Below, piece by piece: positions 1 to 8,405 of a stretch of 57,259 nucleotides of DNA. Origin of the DNA: Faecimorpha stercoravium (lineage in GTDB: Bacteria; Bacillota; Clostridia; Lachnospirales; Bianqueaceae); assembly GCA_018712555.1 (NCBI GenBank), contig DVGT01000039.1:1-57259 (forward strand), written 5' to 3'. Within the stretch, counting starts at the first letter, position 1; the number at the start of each line of letters is the position of its first letter. Under the pieces are notes generated by a model. The model was given only the letters and a program-made list of their open reading frames with translations, was not told the origin of the DNA and did not search any database. The translations under genes and the position numbers were made by a program.

Positions 1-626
1 TAATAAGAAGGTTTTTCTTTTCCTGAATCCCCTCCGCGGCGTAGTCTTCCAGCTTGCGTTTCTGATTCTGGGCGTACTGCTCGTCGTCCAACATGCCCAT
101 GTGCTCGTGAAAATCCTGTGAGTCTGGAAAATAGAAGTCTACCCAATAAGTACGTCCCTGTGCGTACAACGGATAATTGTGCGTATATTGTATGCCCAGC
201 AGATCAAACAGGAGGGAAAAGATGAGCTCGCTCTTGGAATCACGGGTAGTGCCGTCGAGGAACATGTTCTTTTCGATGATTTTTTCCGATGCCGACCTCT
301 TCTGCATGCTGAAAGCAGGCAAGGGCATAGCGTACATCGCGGCGATCGTGGAAGGAAAGTGTCTTATATTGCGCTTTGAGCTCTTTCAGGCGTGCCTTCA
401 GCTTCTGGCGTTCTGAGTACAACTCAAGATAGTCCGCTTCTTGGGCGGCCTTGATTTTCGTCTGTTTTCGGCCTTTGCTGGTAGACTCCTGCTTGTATAA
501 ATATACCTTCCCCGTCTTTTTATTCTTCTTGCGGGAGAGACAAAAGTCTGGGATGGCATGGAGTTTGAGCAGCGTGTGGTAGAACGAAGAAATGATATGT
601 GCAATGTGAAATGAGAGTTTAGCCAT
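1..626 (-). pseudogene. PD-(D/E)XK nuclease-like protein, frameshifted and cut by the window edge
   Basis: Read leftward from ATG at 626 (preceded by GAAAGGGGCG), the first frame gives about 115 residues: a short N-terminal helix, a Lys/Arg-rich stretch and a coiled-coil-like Glu/Lys helix. It then hits a stop near 240. The next frame continues the same protein with MFLDGTTRDSKSEL, then WVDFYF, then FHEHMGMLDDEQYAQNQ, out to position 1. These blocks match the intact paralogue at 27054-27854 (DGTTRDSKSEI, KPDFIL, WEHLGKMDDASYAVVQ). The frame switch falls at a run of six T (280-285; six A in the gene), where removing one base restores the frame. The E...D...EhxG arrangement suggests a PD-(D/E)XK-type nuclease fold, which is inference. 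It may be a true pseudogene, a homopolymer sequencing error or a slippage-expressed gene. The C terminus lies outside the window. Confidence 0.72.
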
Positions 627-650
627 AGGATCGCCCCTTTCATATGTCTT

Positions 651-679
651 ATGATAACACAAGAATCACGGCTTGTAAA
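651..679 (-). promoter_or_regulatory. Promoter of the left-edge nuclease-like gene
   Basis: On the minus strand there is TTTACA (679-674), a 17-base spacer and TATCAT (656-651), placed about 25 bases before the start codon at 626. An intact promoter and ribosome binding site argue that the gene is expressed or only recently broken. Confidence 0.55.
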
Positions 680-738
680 GTGACAATCCATGGGGACGGA
701 TATTGCAAAAAGAAAGGATGTCAACCTATCATAAATGG

Positions 739-899
739 CGATGTCAATGAGTACTGTCGCGAAATTGCGAAACAATGATACTGGTAAACGAGTGGAATTA
801 GATTCTCTAAGGGGGGCGGCCTGTTTGTATCGTAATTCTCGTTTTCAAACAATCGAAAGGGCCCGTCGCAAAATAGAAATTCTGCGACGGGCCTTTTTT
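739..899 (+). ncRNA. Candidate small transcript ending in a strong terminator
   Basis: A rightward terminator at 857-899 has no recognisable gene before it. TTGCAA (703-708) and TATCAT (727-732), spaced by 18 bases, could start a transcript of about 160 bases. A 60-codon reading frame from ATG 735 has no ribosome binding site and resembles nothing known. The product could equally be the relic of a lost gene. This call rests only on the promoter-terminator pairing. Confidence 0.2.
857..899 (+). terminator. Rho-independent terminator
   Basis: GGGCCCGTCGCA pairs with TGCGACGGGCC across a short A/T-rich loop and is followed by seven T. The orientation is rightward. In the leftward direction the T tract is weak, so it is less likely to serve the lipoprotein gene that ends at 936. 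Confidence 0.75.
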
Positions 900-935
900 G
901 TACCCCCTGAATGGTAAATTCAGGCTCCTTTATTT

Positions 936-2030
936 TTAACCGACGGCGGAGACCATGTCAACGGTGATCAGTCCCCACATGCCATTCCATTTGACCCAGG
1001 CGTTGCCGAGGGAGACAGGACAGGCTTCTTCGAAGATGAAATCGACGAGCATGTTGCCGGAGGCATCGTAGAATCCCCATTTCCCATTTTCTCCCTGGAA
1101 GGTGAAAACGCCTTCAGAACAGGGATAGGGAGCCGTTTCTACATAGGAAGAAGAGAAGGAGTCGCCTTCCAGACGAATCGTCCGTTGCAAACGGGGACGA
1201 AGGATCATGCCATCGAGCAGGTCTTCACCTAGATGATTGACTAGGTGCCACCCGGTTTCATCCTGAACGAAAAACTCATTGATAAGCCCTGTCGGTCCAA
1301 AATCAGAATAAATGAAATCGGTAGAAAGGCCGCTGGCATTGCCGAGTGCATAGAGATTACTGCCTTCGGACTGGCGGACCACGACATAGGATGTGTCTTC
1401 ATAGGGCGCCATATCATTGGCAGCGTCCAGAATGGTTTCTGTATCCGGATCCCAGACATACGAGGTGGTGGCGACAAAGGAAGTCAAGCTGTAATCGACA
1501 TCAAAAGAAGGTTGATACTGGTTATCGAGACGCTGATAGGTGGTAGAGCCTTCCTGTAGGACGATGAGGCCGCCAGCCGTGCGGCTATAACAAATATCTG
1601 CGTATTCAGCGGGCAGCAGGATGCTTCCTGCCTGATTCATCAGACCCATAAGACCTTCCTGAACAAAACAGATCGAAGGGCTGATATTAAAAGAGCCGGG
1701 TGTATCTCCATCACGAATGGGAAGTACGGATTGGGCCTCGATAGAAGGTTCCAAGACCCAAGTGAAACCGGATTCTTCCGGCAGAGTCTCTGGCTCGGAA
1801 TTCTCTGTAGAAGATTCTGCAGAGGACTCTTGCTGGGAGAATTCAGCCGTCGAAGAATCATCAGAAACAGATTCTTCGGATGAATTGGATTCCGCGGTGG
1901 TCGAACTATCTGCCGCGGAACTGGAATCTTCACTTGAAACATCGGCCAGACTATTCTGTGAAGGTAAAGAGGTGCAACCGATCATTGCCAGAGATAGAAT
2001 ACATAGAAATATAAATCGAAAAATTTTCAT
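936..2030 (-). CDS. WG-repeat lipoprotein
   Basis: This is a 364-residue exported lipoprotein. The start ATG at 2030 follows GAAAGGACATTCAT. Residues 1-18 form a signal peptide ending in the lipobox IGC, so the mature protein should be tethered to the outer face of the membrane. Residues 20-90 are a Ser/Glu-rich flexible linker. The remainder holds WG-type repeats, for example KWGFYDASGN followed by WNGMWGLITV near the C terminus; these form beta structures in many Clostridia surface proteins. The function is unknown. It stands alone on the minus strand, divergent from gyrB, and its promoter overlaps a structured element also found before the nitrilase gene at 54518. Confidence 0.8.
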   Translation of the reverse strand: MKIFRFIFLCILSLAMIGCTSLPSQNSLADVSSEDSSSAADSSTTAESNSSEESVSDDSSTAEFSQQESSAESSTENSEPETLPEESGFTWVLEPSIEAQSVLPIRDGDTPGSFNISPSICFVQEGLMGLMNQAGSILLPAEYADICYSRTAGGLIVLQEGSTTYQRLDNQYQPSFDVDYSLTSFVATTSYVWDPDTETILDAANDMAPYEDTSYVVVRQSEGSNLYALGNASGLSTDFIYSDFGPTGLINEFFVQDETGWHLVNHLGEDLLDGMILRPRLQRTIRLEGDSFSSSYVETAPYPCSEGVFTFQGENGKWGFYDASGNMLVDFIFEEACPVSLGNAWVKWNGMWGLITVDMVSAVG

Positions 2031-2129
2031 ATGAATGTCCTTTCTATAAAGAAATAAGCGGAAGCGCAAGTACCCTCCGTGAGACGGTTTGGCCATCCGT
2101 GCCTGCCATAACACCCCCGATTACAGTAC

Positions 2130-2216
2130 CGTCGGAGTTTGCCGCCCATGGTGGCAAACTCAGGGCGTGGTTCCATTTCTACAGGATAGAGGGCTGTCAA
2201 ACCATGCCTATTATAC
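2130..2216 (-). repeat. Structured leader element, copy C
   Basis: Read on the minus strand, the -10 box is followed by GGCATGGTT, a 27-base loop and AACCACGCC (stem 1: 2208-2200 with 2172-2164). Next comes a hairpin of GAGTTTGCCACC with GGCGGCAAACTC (2161-2135), then TCCGA. The same order of blocks occurs twice before the nitrilase-family gene (54301-54396 and 54407-54503). Stem 1 shows one compensatory change between copies (C-G to T-A). The spacing from the -10 box suggests that part of stem 1 is not transcribed, so it may act as DNA. No known riboswitch class was recognised. Confidence 0.55.
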
Positions 2217-2238
2217 CACACATTTCTTCCTTTGACAA
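2210..2238 (-). promoter_or_regulatory. Promoter of the WG-repeat lipoprotein gene
   Basis: TTGTCA (2238-2233) and a perfect TATAAT (2215-2210) are separated by 17 bases on the minus strand. The start codon is 180 bases downstream, so the transcript has a long leader that includes leader element copy C. Confidence 0.7.
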
Positions 2239-2271
2239 TCGTTTTCAAAACGGGGAAATCCGTAAAAAACC

Positions 2272-2300
2272 TTGATTTTATCGGCATTTTATGGTACAAT
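2272..2300 (+). promoter_or_regulatory. gyrB promoter
   Basis: TTGATT (2272-2277), a 17-base spacer and TACAAT (2295-2300). The promoter lies about 105 bases before the gyrB start and is oriented opposite to the lipoprotein promoter. Confidence 0.65.
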
Positions 2301-2335
2301 AAATCTGTTAGAAAGAATAGTTTTTGAAGTATGAT

Positions 2336-2370
2336 CGTACCTTCCTGAACCTCAGGCTCAGGAAGGTACG
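2336..2370 (+). promoter_or_regulatory. Perfect hairpin in the gyrB leader
   Basis: CGTACCTTCCTGA (2336-2348) is perfectly complementary to TCAGGAAGGTACG (2358-2370) across a 9-base loop. No T tract follows, so it is not a plain terminator. It lies between the promoter and the ribosome binding site of gyrB and could stabilise the message or bind a regulator. Confidence 0.5.
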
Positions 2371-2405
2371 ACCTAGGATTGTCAAGAGAAAAGGAGTACG
2401 ACGGA

Positions 2406-4478
2406 ATGAAGAAAAAGATGCAAAATGGCAGTGCGGCGGATCCCGGTTTGGACCAGGAGGATCTGGCGGCTCGTGACATTTTGAAGCAGGTGGCGGATCA
2501 TGAGGATGATCCTAACGTGGATACGGAGAACTTTCATGAACCAGGCAGTGAAGAGACAGATTTCAAGGTGACTGGGGAATATGGGGCTTCTCAGATTCAG
2601 ATCTTAGAAGGTTTGGAGGCCGTGCGCCGCCGGCCAGGTATGTATATCGGCAGTACATCCTCCCGGGGCCTGCACCATCTGGTATATGAGATTGTGGATA
2701 ATGCAGTCGATGAGGCGCTGGCAGGATTTTGCAGCAAGATTATTGTACACATTAATGAGGATAATTCCATTACTGTCATTGATAATGGACGCGGTATCCC
2801 GACGGGCATTCATCCGCAGGCGGGCATTTCCGGTGTTGAGGTAGCCTATACCAAGCTGCATGCAGGCGGCAAGTTTGATGGTGGCGGCTACAAGGTGTCC
2901 GGTGGCCTGCACGGTGTGGGTGCGTCGGTTGTGAATGCGCTGTCCAGACATGTGAAGGTGACGGTATGCCAGAATGGAAAGGAATATCAGATCGAGTTTG
3001 AGAGAGGGCGTACACTGTATCCGCTGAAAGTGGTGGGAGATACGGACAAGACGGGCTCTCGGGTGGACTTTCTGCCGGATGATGAGATCTTCGATGAGGT
3101 GGTCTTTGACTTCGAGATCTTGAAGAATCGTTTGCGGGAGACGGCCTTTCTGACAAAGGGCTTGTGGATCGAATTGGAGGATCTGCGCCCGGGACAGGAG
3201 CAGAAAGAGGTCTTTCATTATGAGGGAGGCATCCGGGAGTTCGTGGCCTATTCGAATCAGAATAAGGAACCGCTGTACGATAAGATCATGTACGCGGAAG
3301 GTATGCGGGATGATGTGTATGTAGAGGTTGCGTTCCAGCATAATGACTCGTATAATGAGAACATGTTTACCTTCGTCAATAATGTGAATACGCCGGAGGG
3401 CGGCACACATCTGGCAGGTTTCCGTATGGCCTTTACACAGGTTCTGAATGATTATGCCCGTAAAAACGGGTTCCTGAAGGATAACGAGAAGAACCTGACC
3501 GGGGAAGATGTGCGGGAAGGCCTGACGGCTGTCATCAGCGTTAAGATTCGCGAACCGCAGTTTGAGGGACAGACCAAGCAAAAGCTGGGCAATGCAGAAG
3601 TGCGCGGCGTCGTGGCGGCCATTGTGACCGATGGCCTGACATTCTTCCTAGAGCAGAATCCCAAGGCTGCCAAGATGATCCTGGACAAAGCGTTGATGGC
3701 GTCTCGCGCCAGGGATGCTGCGAGAAAGGCCAGAGAGCTGACCCGGCGTAAGAATGCGCTGGAGTCCAATAGTCTGCCGGGTAAATTGGCGGATTGTTCC
3801 GACAAGGATCCGAAGAATTGTGAAATCTACATCGTAGAGGGAGATTCCGCTGGCGGTAGCGCCAAGAATGCTCGTTCCAGGCAGACACAGGCGATCCTGC
3901 CGCTGCGAGGCAAGATTCTTAACGTGGAGAAGGCACGGCTTGACCGAATCCTCGGCAATAATGAGATCCGCTCTATGATTACAGCCTTCGGTACAGGAAT
4001 TCATGAGGACTTTGATATCACGAAGCTTCGGTATGATAAGATCATTATCATGACGGATGCCGATGTGGACGGCGCCCATATCCGGACGCTGATGCTGACC
4101 TTCTTCTTCCGGTTCATGCCGCAGCTGATCGAACAGGGCAAGGTGTATATCGCGCAGCCTCCGTTGTACCGGGTGGAGAAGAAAAAGACAAAAGAACTGC
4201 ATTATGCATACACGGATCCGCAGCTCAATAAGATCCTCAATAAGATCGGGCGCGGGGATGATGTGGAGATCCAGCGCTATAAGGGACTGGGAGAGATGGA
4301 TGCCAGCCAGTTGTGGGAGACCACGATGGATCCCGCCAATCGGATCCTTTTAAAGGTGCAGATGGATGATGCTTCTGCGGCAGATCAGATCTTCACCATG
4401 CTGATGGGAGACAAAGTGGAGCCCAGACGAGAATTTATCGAACGGCATGCGAAGTATGCTAAGAATATTGATGCGTAA
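2406..4478 (+). CDS. gyrB: DNA gyrase subunit B
   Basis: This is the ATPase subunit of DNA gyrase, which with GyrA introduces negative supercoils. ATG 2406 is chosen because AAGGAG (2391-2396) lies 9 bases upstream; a TTG at 2379 is the alternative. The protein has 690 residues. Residues 1-55 are an acidic, variable extension longer than in most GyrB. The GHKL ATPase domain follows (EGLEAVRRRPGMYIG, DNGRGIP, GLHGVGASVVNALS), then the transducer domain. The Toprim domain shows EGDSAGGSAK and DADVDGAHIRTL, with C-terminal QRYKGLGEM. The stop overlaps an ATG at 4478, and gyrA follows at once in the usual gyrBA order. Confidence 0.98.
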   Translation: MKKKMQNGSAADPGLDQEDLAARDILKQVADHEDDPNVDTENFHEPGSEETDFKVTGEYGASQIQILEGLEAVRRRPGMYIGSTSSRGLHHLVYEIVDNAVDEALAGFCSKIIVHINEDNSITVIDNGRGIPTGIHPQAGISGVEVAYTKLHAGGKFDGGGYKVSGGLHGVGASVVNALSRHVKVTVCQNGKEYQIEFERGRTLYPLKVVGDTDKTGSRVDFLPDDEIFDEVVFDFEILKNRLRETAFLTKGLWIELEDLRPGQEQKEVFHYEGGIREFVAYSNQNKEPLYDKIMYAEGMRDDVYVEVAFQHNDSYNENMFTFVNNVNTPEGGTHLAGFRMAFTQVLNDYARKNGFLKDNEKNLTGEDVREGLTAVISVKIREPQFEGQTKQKLGNAEVRGVVAAIVTDGLTFFLEQNPKAAKMILDKALMASRARDAARKARELTRRKNALESNSLPGKLADCSDKDPKNCEIYIVEGDSAGGSAKNARSRQTQAILPLRGKILNVEKARLDRILGNNEIRSMITAFGTGIHEDFDITKLRYDKIIIMTDADVDGAHIRTLMLTFFFRFMPQLIEQGKVYIAQPPLYRVEKKKTKELHYAYTDPQLNKILNKIGRGDDVEIQRYKGLGEMDASQLWETTMDPANRILLKVQMDDASAADQIFTMLMGDKVEPRREFIERHAKYAKNIDA

Positions 4479-4498
4479 TGGATGAGGAGAAAGAAAGT

Positions 4499-6997
4499 AT
4501 GGCAGATGATAAAAACAAGAACGAAGAACCCGTCGTGAGCAAGAACGCGGAGGGGATGGATCAGATTCAGCTGGTGGATCTGGAAAAGACCATGCGGGAC
4601 TGCTATATCGACTACGCGATGAGCGTCATCGTGTCCAGAGCCCTGCCGGATGTGCGGGATGGTCTGAAGCCGGTACAGCGACGGATTCTATATTCCATGG
4701 GAGAGCTGGGCGTCACGCCGGACAAGCCGTATCGTAAATCGGCGCGTATCGTGGGCGATACCATGGGTAAGTACCATCCGCACGGAGACTCTTCCATTTA
4801 CGACGCGATGGTGCGTATGGCACAGGATTTCAATACCCGCTATATGCTGGTAGACGGCCACGGCAATTTTGGATCTGTGGATGGCGACGGCGCGGCAGCC
4901 ATGCGTTATACTGAGGCGCGCCTCAGTAAGATCGCTACGGAGATGCTGGCGGATATCAATAAGAATACCGTGGATTTTGACGATAACTTCGATGGATCGC
5001 TGAAGGAGCCCAAGGTACTGCCCAGCCGGTATCCCAACCTGCTGGTGAATGGTTCCAATGGAATCGCGGTCGGTATGGCGACGAATATTCCGCCGCACAA
5101 CTTGGGAGAGATTATCGACGGCGTCGTGAAGATTATCGACAACTATGTGTTGGAAGACCGGGAGACCCGGATCGAGGAACTGCTGGAGATCGTCAAGGGA
5201 CCGGATTTTCCGACCGGAGCGACCATCTATGGTACCAGCGGGATCGAGCAGGCGTACCGGACTGGTAAGGGAAGGATCGTGGTGCGGGCCAACATGGAAG
5301 TGGAGCCCATGCACGGTAACCGGCAGCGGATCGTGGCGACGGAGATTCCCTATCAGGTCAACAAGGCCCGTCTGATCGAGAAGATCGCGGAGCTGGTGAA
5401 GGACAAGCGGATCGAGGGCATATCGGATCTGCGGGATGAGTCCGACCGGCATGGCATGCGGATCGTGATCGAGCTTCGGCGCGATGCGAACGCCAAGGTC
5501 ATCATGAATCAGCTCTATAAAAACTCGCAGATGCAGGATGTCTTCAGCGTCAACATGCTGGCGCTGGTCAATAACGAGCCCAAGGTACTGAACCTGAAGC
5601 AGATGCTCGGCTATTATCTGGATCACCAGAAGGTCGTGGTGACGCGCAGAACCCAGTATGATCTGGAGAAGGCGCAGGCCCGGGCCCATATCTTGGAAGG
5701 ATTGCTGGTCGCGCTCGATCATATCGATGAGATTGTCAGCATGATCCGCCATTCGAAGAGTGTGCAGGAAGCCAAGGAAAAGCTGATCAGCCGCTTCGAT
5801 CTGACGGATGCGCAGGCACAGGCGATTGTGGATATGCGTCTGCGTGCGCTGACCGGTTTGGAGCGCGATCGCTTAGAGGGCGAGTATCGGGAACTGCAGG
5901 AGAAGATCGCGGAGTATATGGCGATTCTGGGTAGCGAGAAGCTACTTTACAATGTAATCAAAGAAGAGCTTCTGATCATCAAGACTAAGTACGCGGATGA
6001 CCGCAGAACCTATATCACCTATGACGAAGGTGAGATCAACCTGGAGGATCTGATCAAGAACGAACAGGTTGTGATCACCATGACCAATCTGGGGTATATT
6101 AAGAGAACGACGCTTGACATGTACCATAGTCAGAATCGTGGTGGAAAGGGCATCAAGGGGATTGACACGAGGGAAGAAGACTTTGTGACGCACCTGTTTG
6201 TGGCCTCCACGCATGACTATATCCAGTTCTTTACGAATAAAGGAAAGGTGTACCGCCTGAAGGCCTACGAGATTCAGGAGGCGGGCAGAACGGCCAGAGG
6301 ACAGGCTATTGTCAACCTATTGTCACTGAGTGGGGATGAGAAGGTGAGTGCGGTGGTGCTGGCCAGGGAACTGGATGATGAGAACGGCTGCCTTCTGATG
6401 GCGACTCGTAAGGGACAGGTGAAGAAGACGCCGCTTTCAGAATTCGCGACGATTCGGATGAACGGCCTGATCGCGATCACGCTGCAGGAGGATGATGAGC
6501 TGATCGAAGTGAAACGGGCGAATGGTCATGAAGAAGTATTCCTGGCCACCAAGAAGGGCCAGATGATTCGTTTCAGTGAAGAAGACGTGCGTGCTACCGG
6601 AAGAACCTCCATGGGCGTTCGCGGTATCTCGCTGGAAGACGGAGACGAGGTCGTCGGTATGCAGCTGGCGAGACAGGGCGACGCGATTCTGGCCGTGACA
6701 GAAAGCGGCATGGGAAAGCGTACAGATCTGGAGGAATTCAGTATGCAGCACCGTGGCGGCAAGGGCATCCGTTATTATAAGATTACCGCCAAGACAGGCA
6801 ATGTCATTGGTTTTAAGATTGTACAGGAACAGCAGGATCTCCTGCTGATTACATCGGAAGGAACGATTATCCGGCTGCGTGTGGCAGACGTATCCAAGAT
6901 TGGCCGCGTCACATCGGGTGTCAAGCTGATCGGGCTGGATAAAGGCGTCAAGGTAGCCGGTGTCGCAAAGATTCGAGAGGAAAAGATGGATGAATAA
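4499..6997 (+). CDS. gyrA: DNA gyrase subunit A
   Basis: This is the DNA breakage-reunion subunit of gyrase. ATG 4499 has GAGGAG 9 bases upstream; an earlier ATG at 4478 overlaps the gyrB stop but lacks a ribosome binding site. The protein has 832 residues. The winged-helix/tower region contains RALPDVRDGLKPVQRRILY and the catalytic Tyr in AAMRYTEARL (about residue 137). The quinolone pocket motif HPHGDSSIYD keeps the Ser and Asp typical of susceptible enzymes. The C-terminal DNA-wrapping beta-pinwheel carries the GyrA-box variant QNRGGKG at about residue 545, which identifies gyrase rather than topoisomerase IV. The next gene starts inside its last codons. Confidence 0.98.
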   Translation: MADDKNKNEEPVVSKNAEGMDQIQLVDLEKTMRDCYIDYAMSVIVSRALPDVRDGLKPVQRRILYSMGELGVTPDKPYRKSARIVGDTMGKYHPHGDSSIYDAMVRMAQDFNTRYMLVDGHGNFGSVDGDGAAAMRYTEARLSKIATEMLADINKNTVDFDDNFDGSLKEPKVLPSRYPNLLVNGSNGIAVGMATNIPPHNLGEIIDGVVKIIDNYVLEDRETRIEELLEIVKGPDFPTGATIYGTSGIEQAYRTGKGRIVVRANMEVEPMHGNRQRIVATEIPYQVNKARLIEKIAELVKDKRIEGISDLRDESDRHGMRIVIELRRDANAKVIMNQLYKNSQMQDVFSVNMLALVNNEPKVLNLKQMLGYYLDHQKVVVTRRTQYDLEKAQARAHILEGLLVALDHIDEIVSMIRHSKSVQEAKEKLISRFDLTDAQAQAIVDMRLRALTGLERDRLEGEYRELQEKIAEYMAILGSEKLLYNVIKEELLIIKTKYADDRRTYITYDEGEINLEDLIKNEQVVITMTNLGYIKRTTLDMYHSQNRGGKGIKGIDTREEDFVTHLFVASTHDYIQFFTNKGKVYRLKAYEIQEAGRTARGQAIVNLLSLSGDEKVSAVVLARELDDENGCLLMATRKGQVKKTPLSEFATIRMNGLIAITLQEDDELIEVKRANGHEEVFLATKKGQMIRFSEEDVRATGRTSMGVRGISLEDGDEVVGMQLARQGDAILAVTESGMGKRTDLEEFSMQHRGGKGIRYYKITAKTGNVIGFKIVQEQQDLLLITSEGTIIRLRVADVSKIGRVTSGVKLIGLDKGVKVAGVAKIREEKMDE

Positions 6998-8390
6998 AAA
7001 AAGCAGGCGTTTTACGGCGTTTCTGCTGGTCCTAGTCCTGGCCTTTACGACGGTGCCCGTTTGGGCGGAGGAAGAGACGGTCAGCGAGCTGCAGAGCCGA
7101 TACAGCGCGATGGACGTGCTGAACCGGCTGCGGACGAACCTGGGGCTGCGAACGTTGTCGATGCAGAGTGCGCTCAACGAGGCGGCTGGCGCACACAGTG
7201 TGTATATGGACACGAATCGCAGTCTATCCTCTCTGGAGCGCCGGGAAAAGACGGGCTTTACCGGTGTGACGCCAATCGACCGCATGCAGTATGCGGGGTT
7301 TTCAGGGCAGAGTGTTTATGAACTTTTGGCGTATCGAGTGGATGATTACAACGTCATGTTAGAGCAGGCGCTGCACGATCCATATCGCAGGTATATGCTT
7401 TTATATCCGGGATGTGACAGCATTGGTTTTGGCAGCTCCCATGACTATGCGGAATTTTTGCTGGGATGCCGGGATGATCTTTCCTGGGAGGATACACTGG
7501 TTCTCTATCCCTATCCCGGACAGCAGGAAGTGGGAAACTGCCTGCTGAAGCAGTTGACAGAGATTCCCGAGGAAGTGCGGGCCGCGAGTCGGCGGTCGCA
7601 GATCGGAGAGCCAGTGACGATCACCTACTACTGTGCTGGAGGCGATTCGATGGAGTTCCGCAATCTGTCGATCTCCTTCATGGATACCAAACAGGGGCGA
7701 GAAGTGGCGTATTTTTGTGTGCTTCCTCAGGAAAACAGGGAATTGTCCCAGACGCTGATTCTGTATCCACTGGAGCTTTACAATGCGGATACGCGGTATG
7801 AGATCACATTGACAGCGCAGGTCTTTCAGGATGGAGAGCAGACGGCAGATATTGAACAGAAATGGTCCTTTACCAGTTCTGGACCAGACTCCATTGGAGA
7901 GATCAGCCGTCTGGAGGCGCTGGCCAATCTGGCACAGCTCTTTGAGATCTCATCCGAGCCTCTGGAAGAGGATCCACAGGAGTTTTTCTGGGATTACGCA
8001 TACGATGAGACGGATCCCATCAACTGTCAGATCTATCGGCTGCTGGACAGCAAGATCCTGCGCAAGCAGATCGATGGAGAGAATCTCTATGCGGAAGAGG
8101 GTATTACCAGAGAGCAGATGGCGATCTGGATGATGCGTTTCCTGCACGAGTATAATGAGGGACTGTACTATTCCGTTTACCTAGATTATGAAGACACTTT
8201 TGAGGATATCAATCGTTGTTCGACTGAGGGTAAAGTAGCTGTACAGCGAGCCTATCTCCTGGGTCTGGTAAGGGATCAGGGAGGTGAAAAATTCAGTCCG
8301 GATGTGTACATCACCCGAACCGAATTTGACGAATGGTTAACTGCGCTTTCGAATCTGCTGCAAACGGCGGAGAAAGCGGAGAATAAATAG
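6990..8390 (+). CDS. Secreted CAP-like protein with SLH-like C terminus
   Basis: This is a predicted extracytoplasmic protein of 466 residues. ATG 6990 lies within the last codons of gyrA (8-base overlap), so translation is probably coupled; AGAGGAAAAG lies upstream. Residues 1-27 form a signal peptide ending VWA. Residues 35-165 resemble a CAP (SCP/PR1) domain: MDVLNRLRTNLGL, then LNEAAGAHSVYM, then the DSIGFG strand. A beta-rich middle follows. Residues 370-460 resemble S-layer homology repeats (YAEEGITREQMAIWMMRFL; FEDINR; FSPDVYITRTEF), which would bind cell-wall polymers. The substrate is unknown. Co-transcription with gyrase is unusual. Confidence 0.7.
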   Translation: MNKKSRRFTAFLLVLVLAFTTVPVWAEEETVSELQSRYSAMDVLNRLRTNLGLRTLSMQSALNEAAGAHSVYMDTNRSLSSLERREKTGFTGVTPIDRMQYAGFSGQSVYELLAYRVDDYNVMLEQALHDPYRRYMLLYPGCDSIGFGSSHDYAEFLLGCRDDLSWEDTLVLYPYPGQQEVGNCLLKQLTEIPEEVRAASRRSQIGEPVTITYYCAGGDSMEFRNLSISFMDTKQGREVAYFCVLPQENRELSQTLILYPLELYNADTRYEITLTAQVFQDGEQTADIEQKWSFTSSGPDSIGEISRLEALANLAQLFEISSEPLEEDPQEFFWDYAYDETDPINCQIYRLLDSKILRKQIDGENLYAEEGITREQMAIWMMRFLHEYNEGLYYSVYLDYEDTFEDINRCSTEGKVAVQRAYLLGLVRDQGGEKFSPDVYITRTEFDEWLTALSNLLQTAEKAENK

Positions 8391-8405
8391 TAAAGGAGAG
8401 AGAGT

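Noticed and set aside
2604..3581. A 325-codon open frame opposite gyrB
   Set aside because: Antisense shadow; no ribosome binding site or motif.
4688..5752. A 354-codon open frame opposite gyrA
   Set aside because: Antisense shadow of a highly conserved gene without signals of its own.
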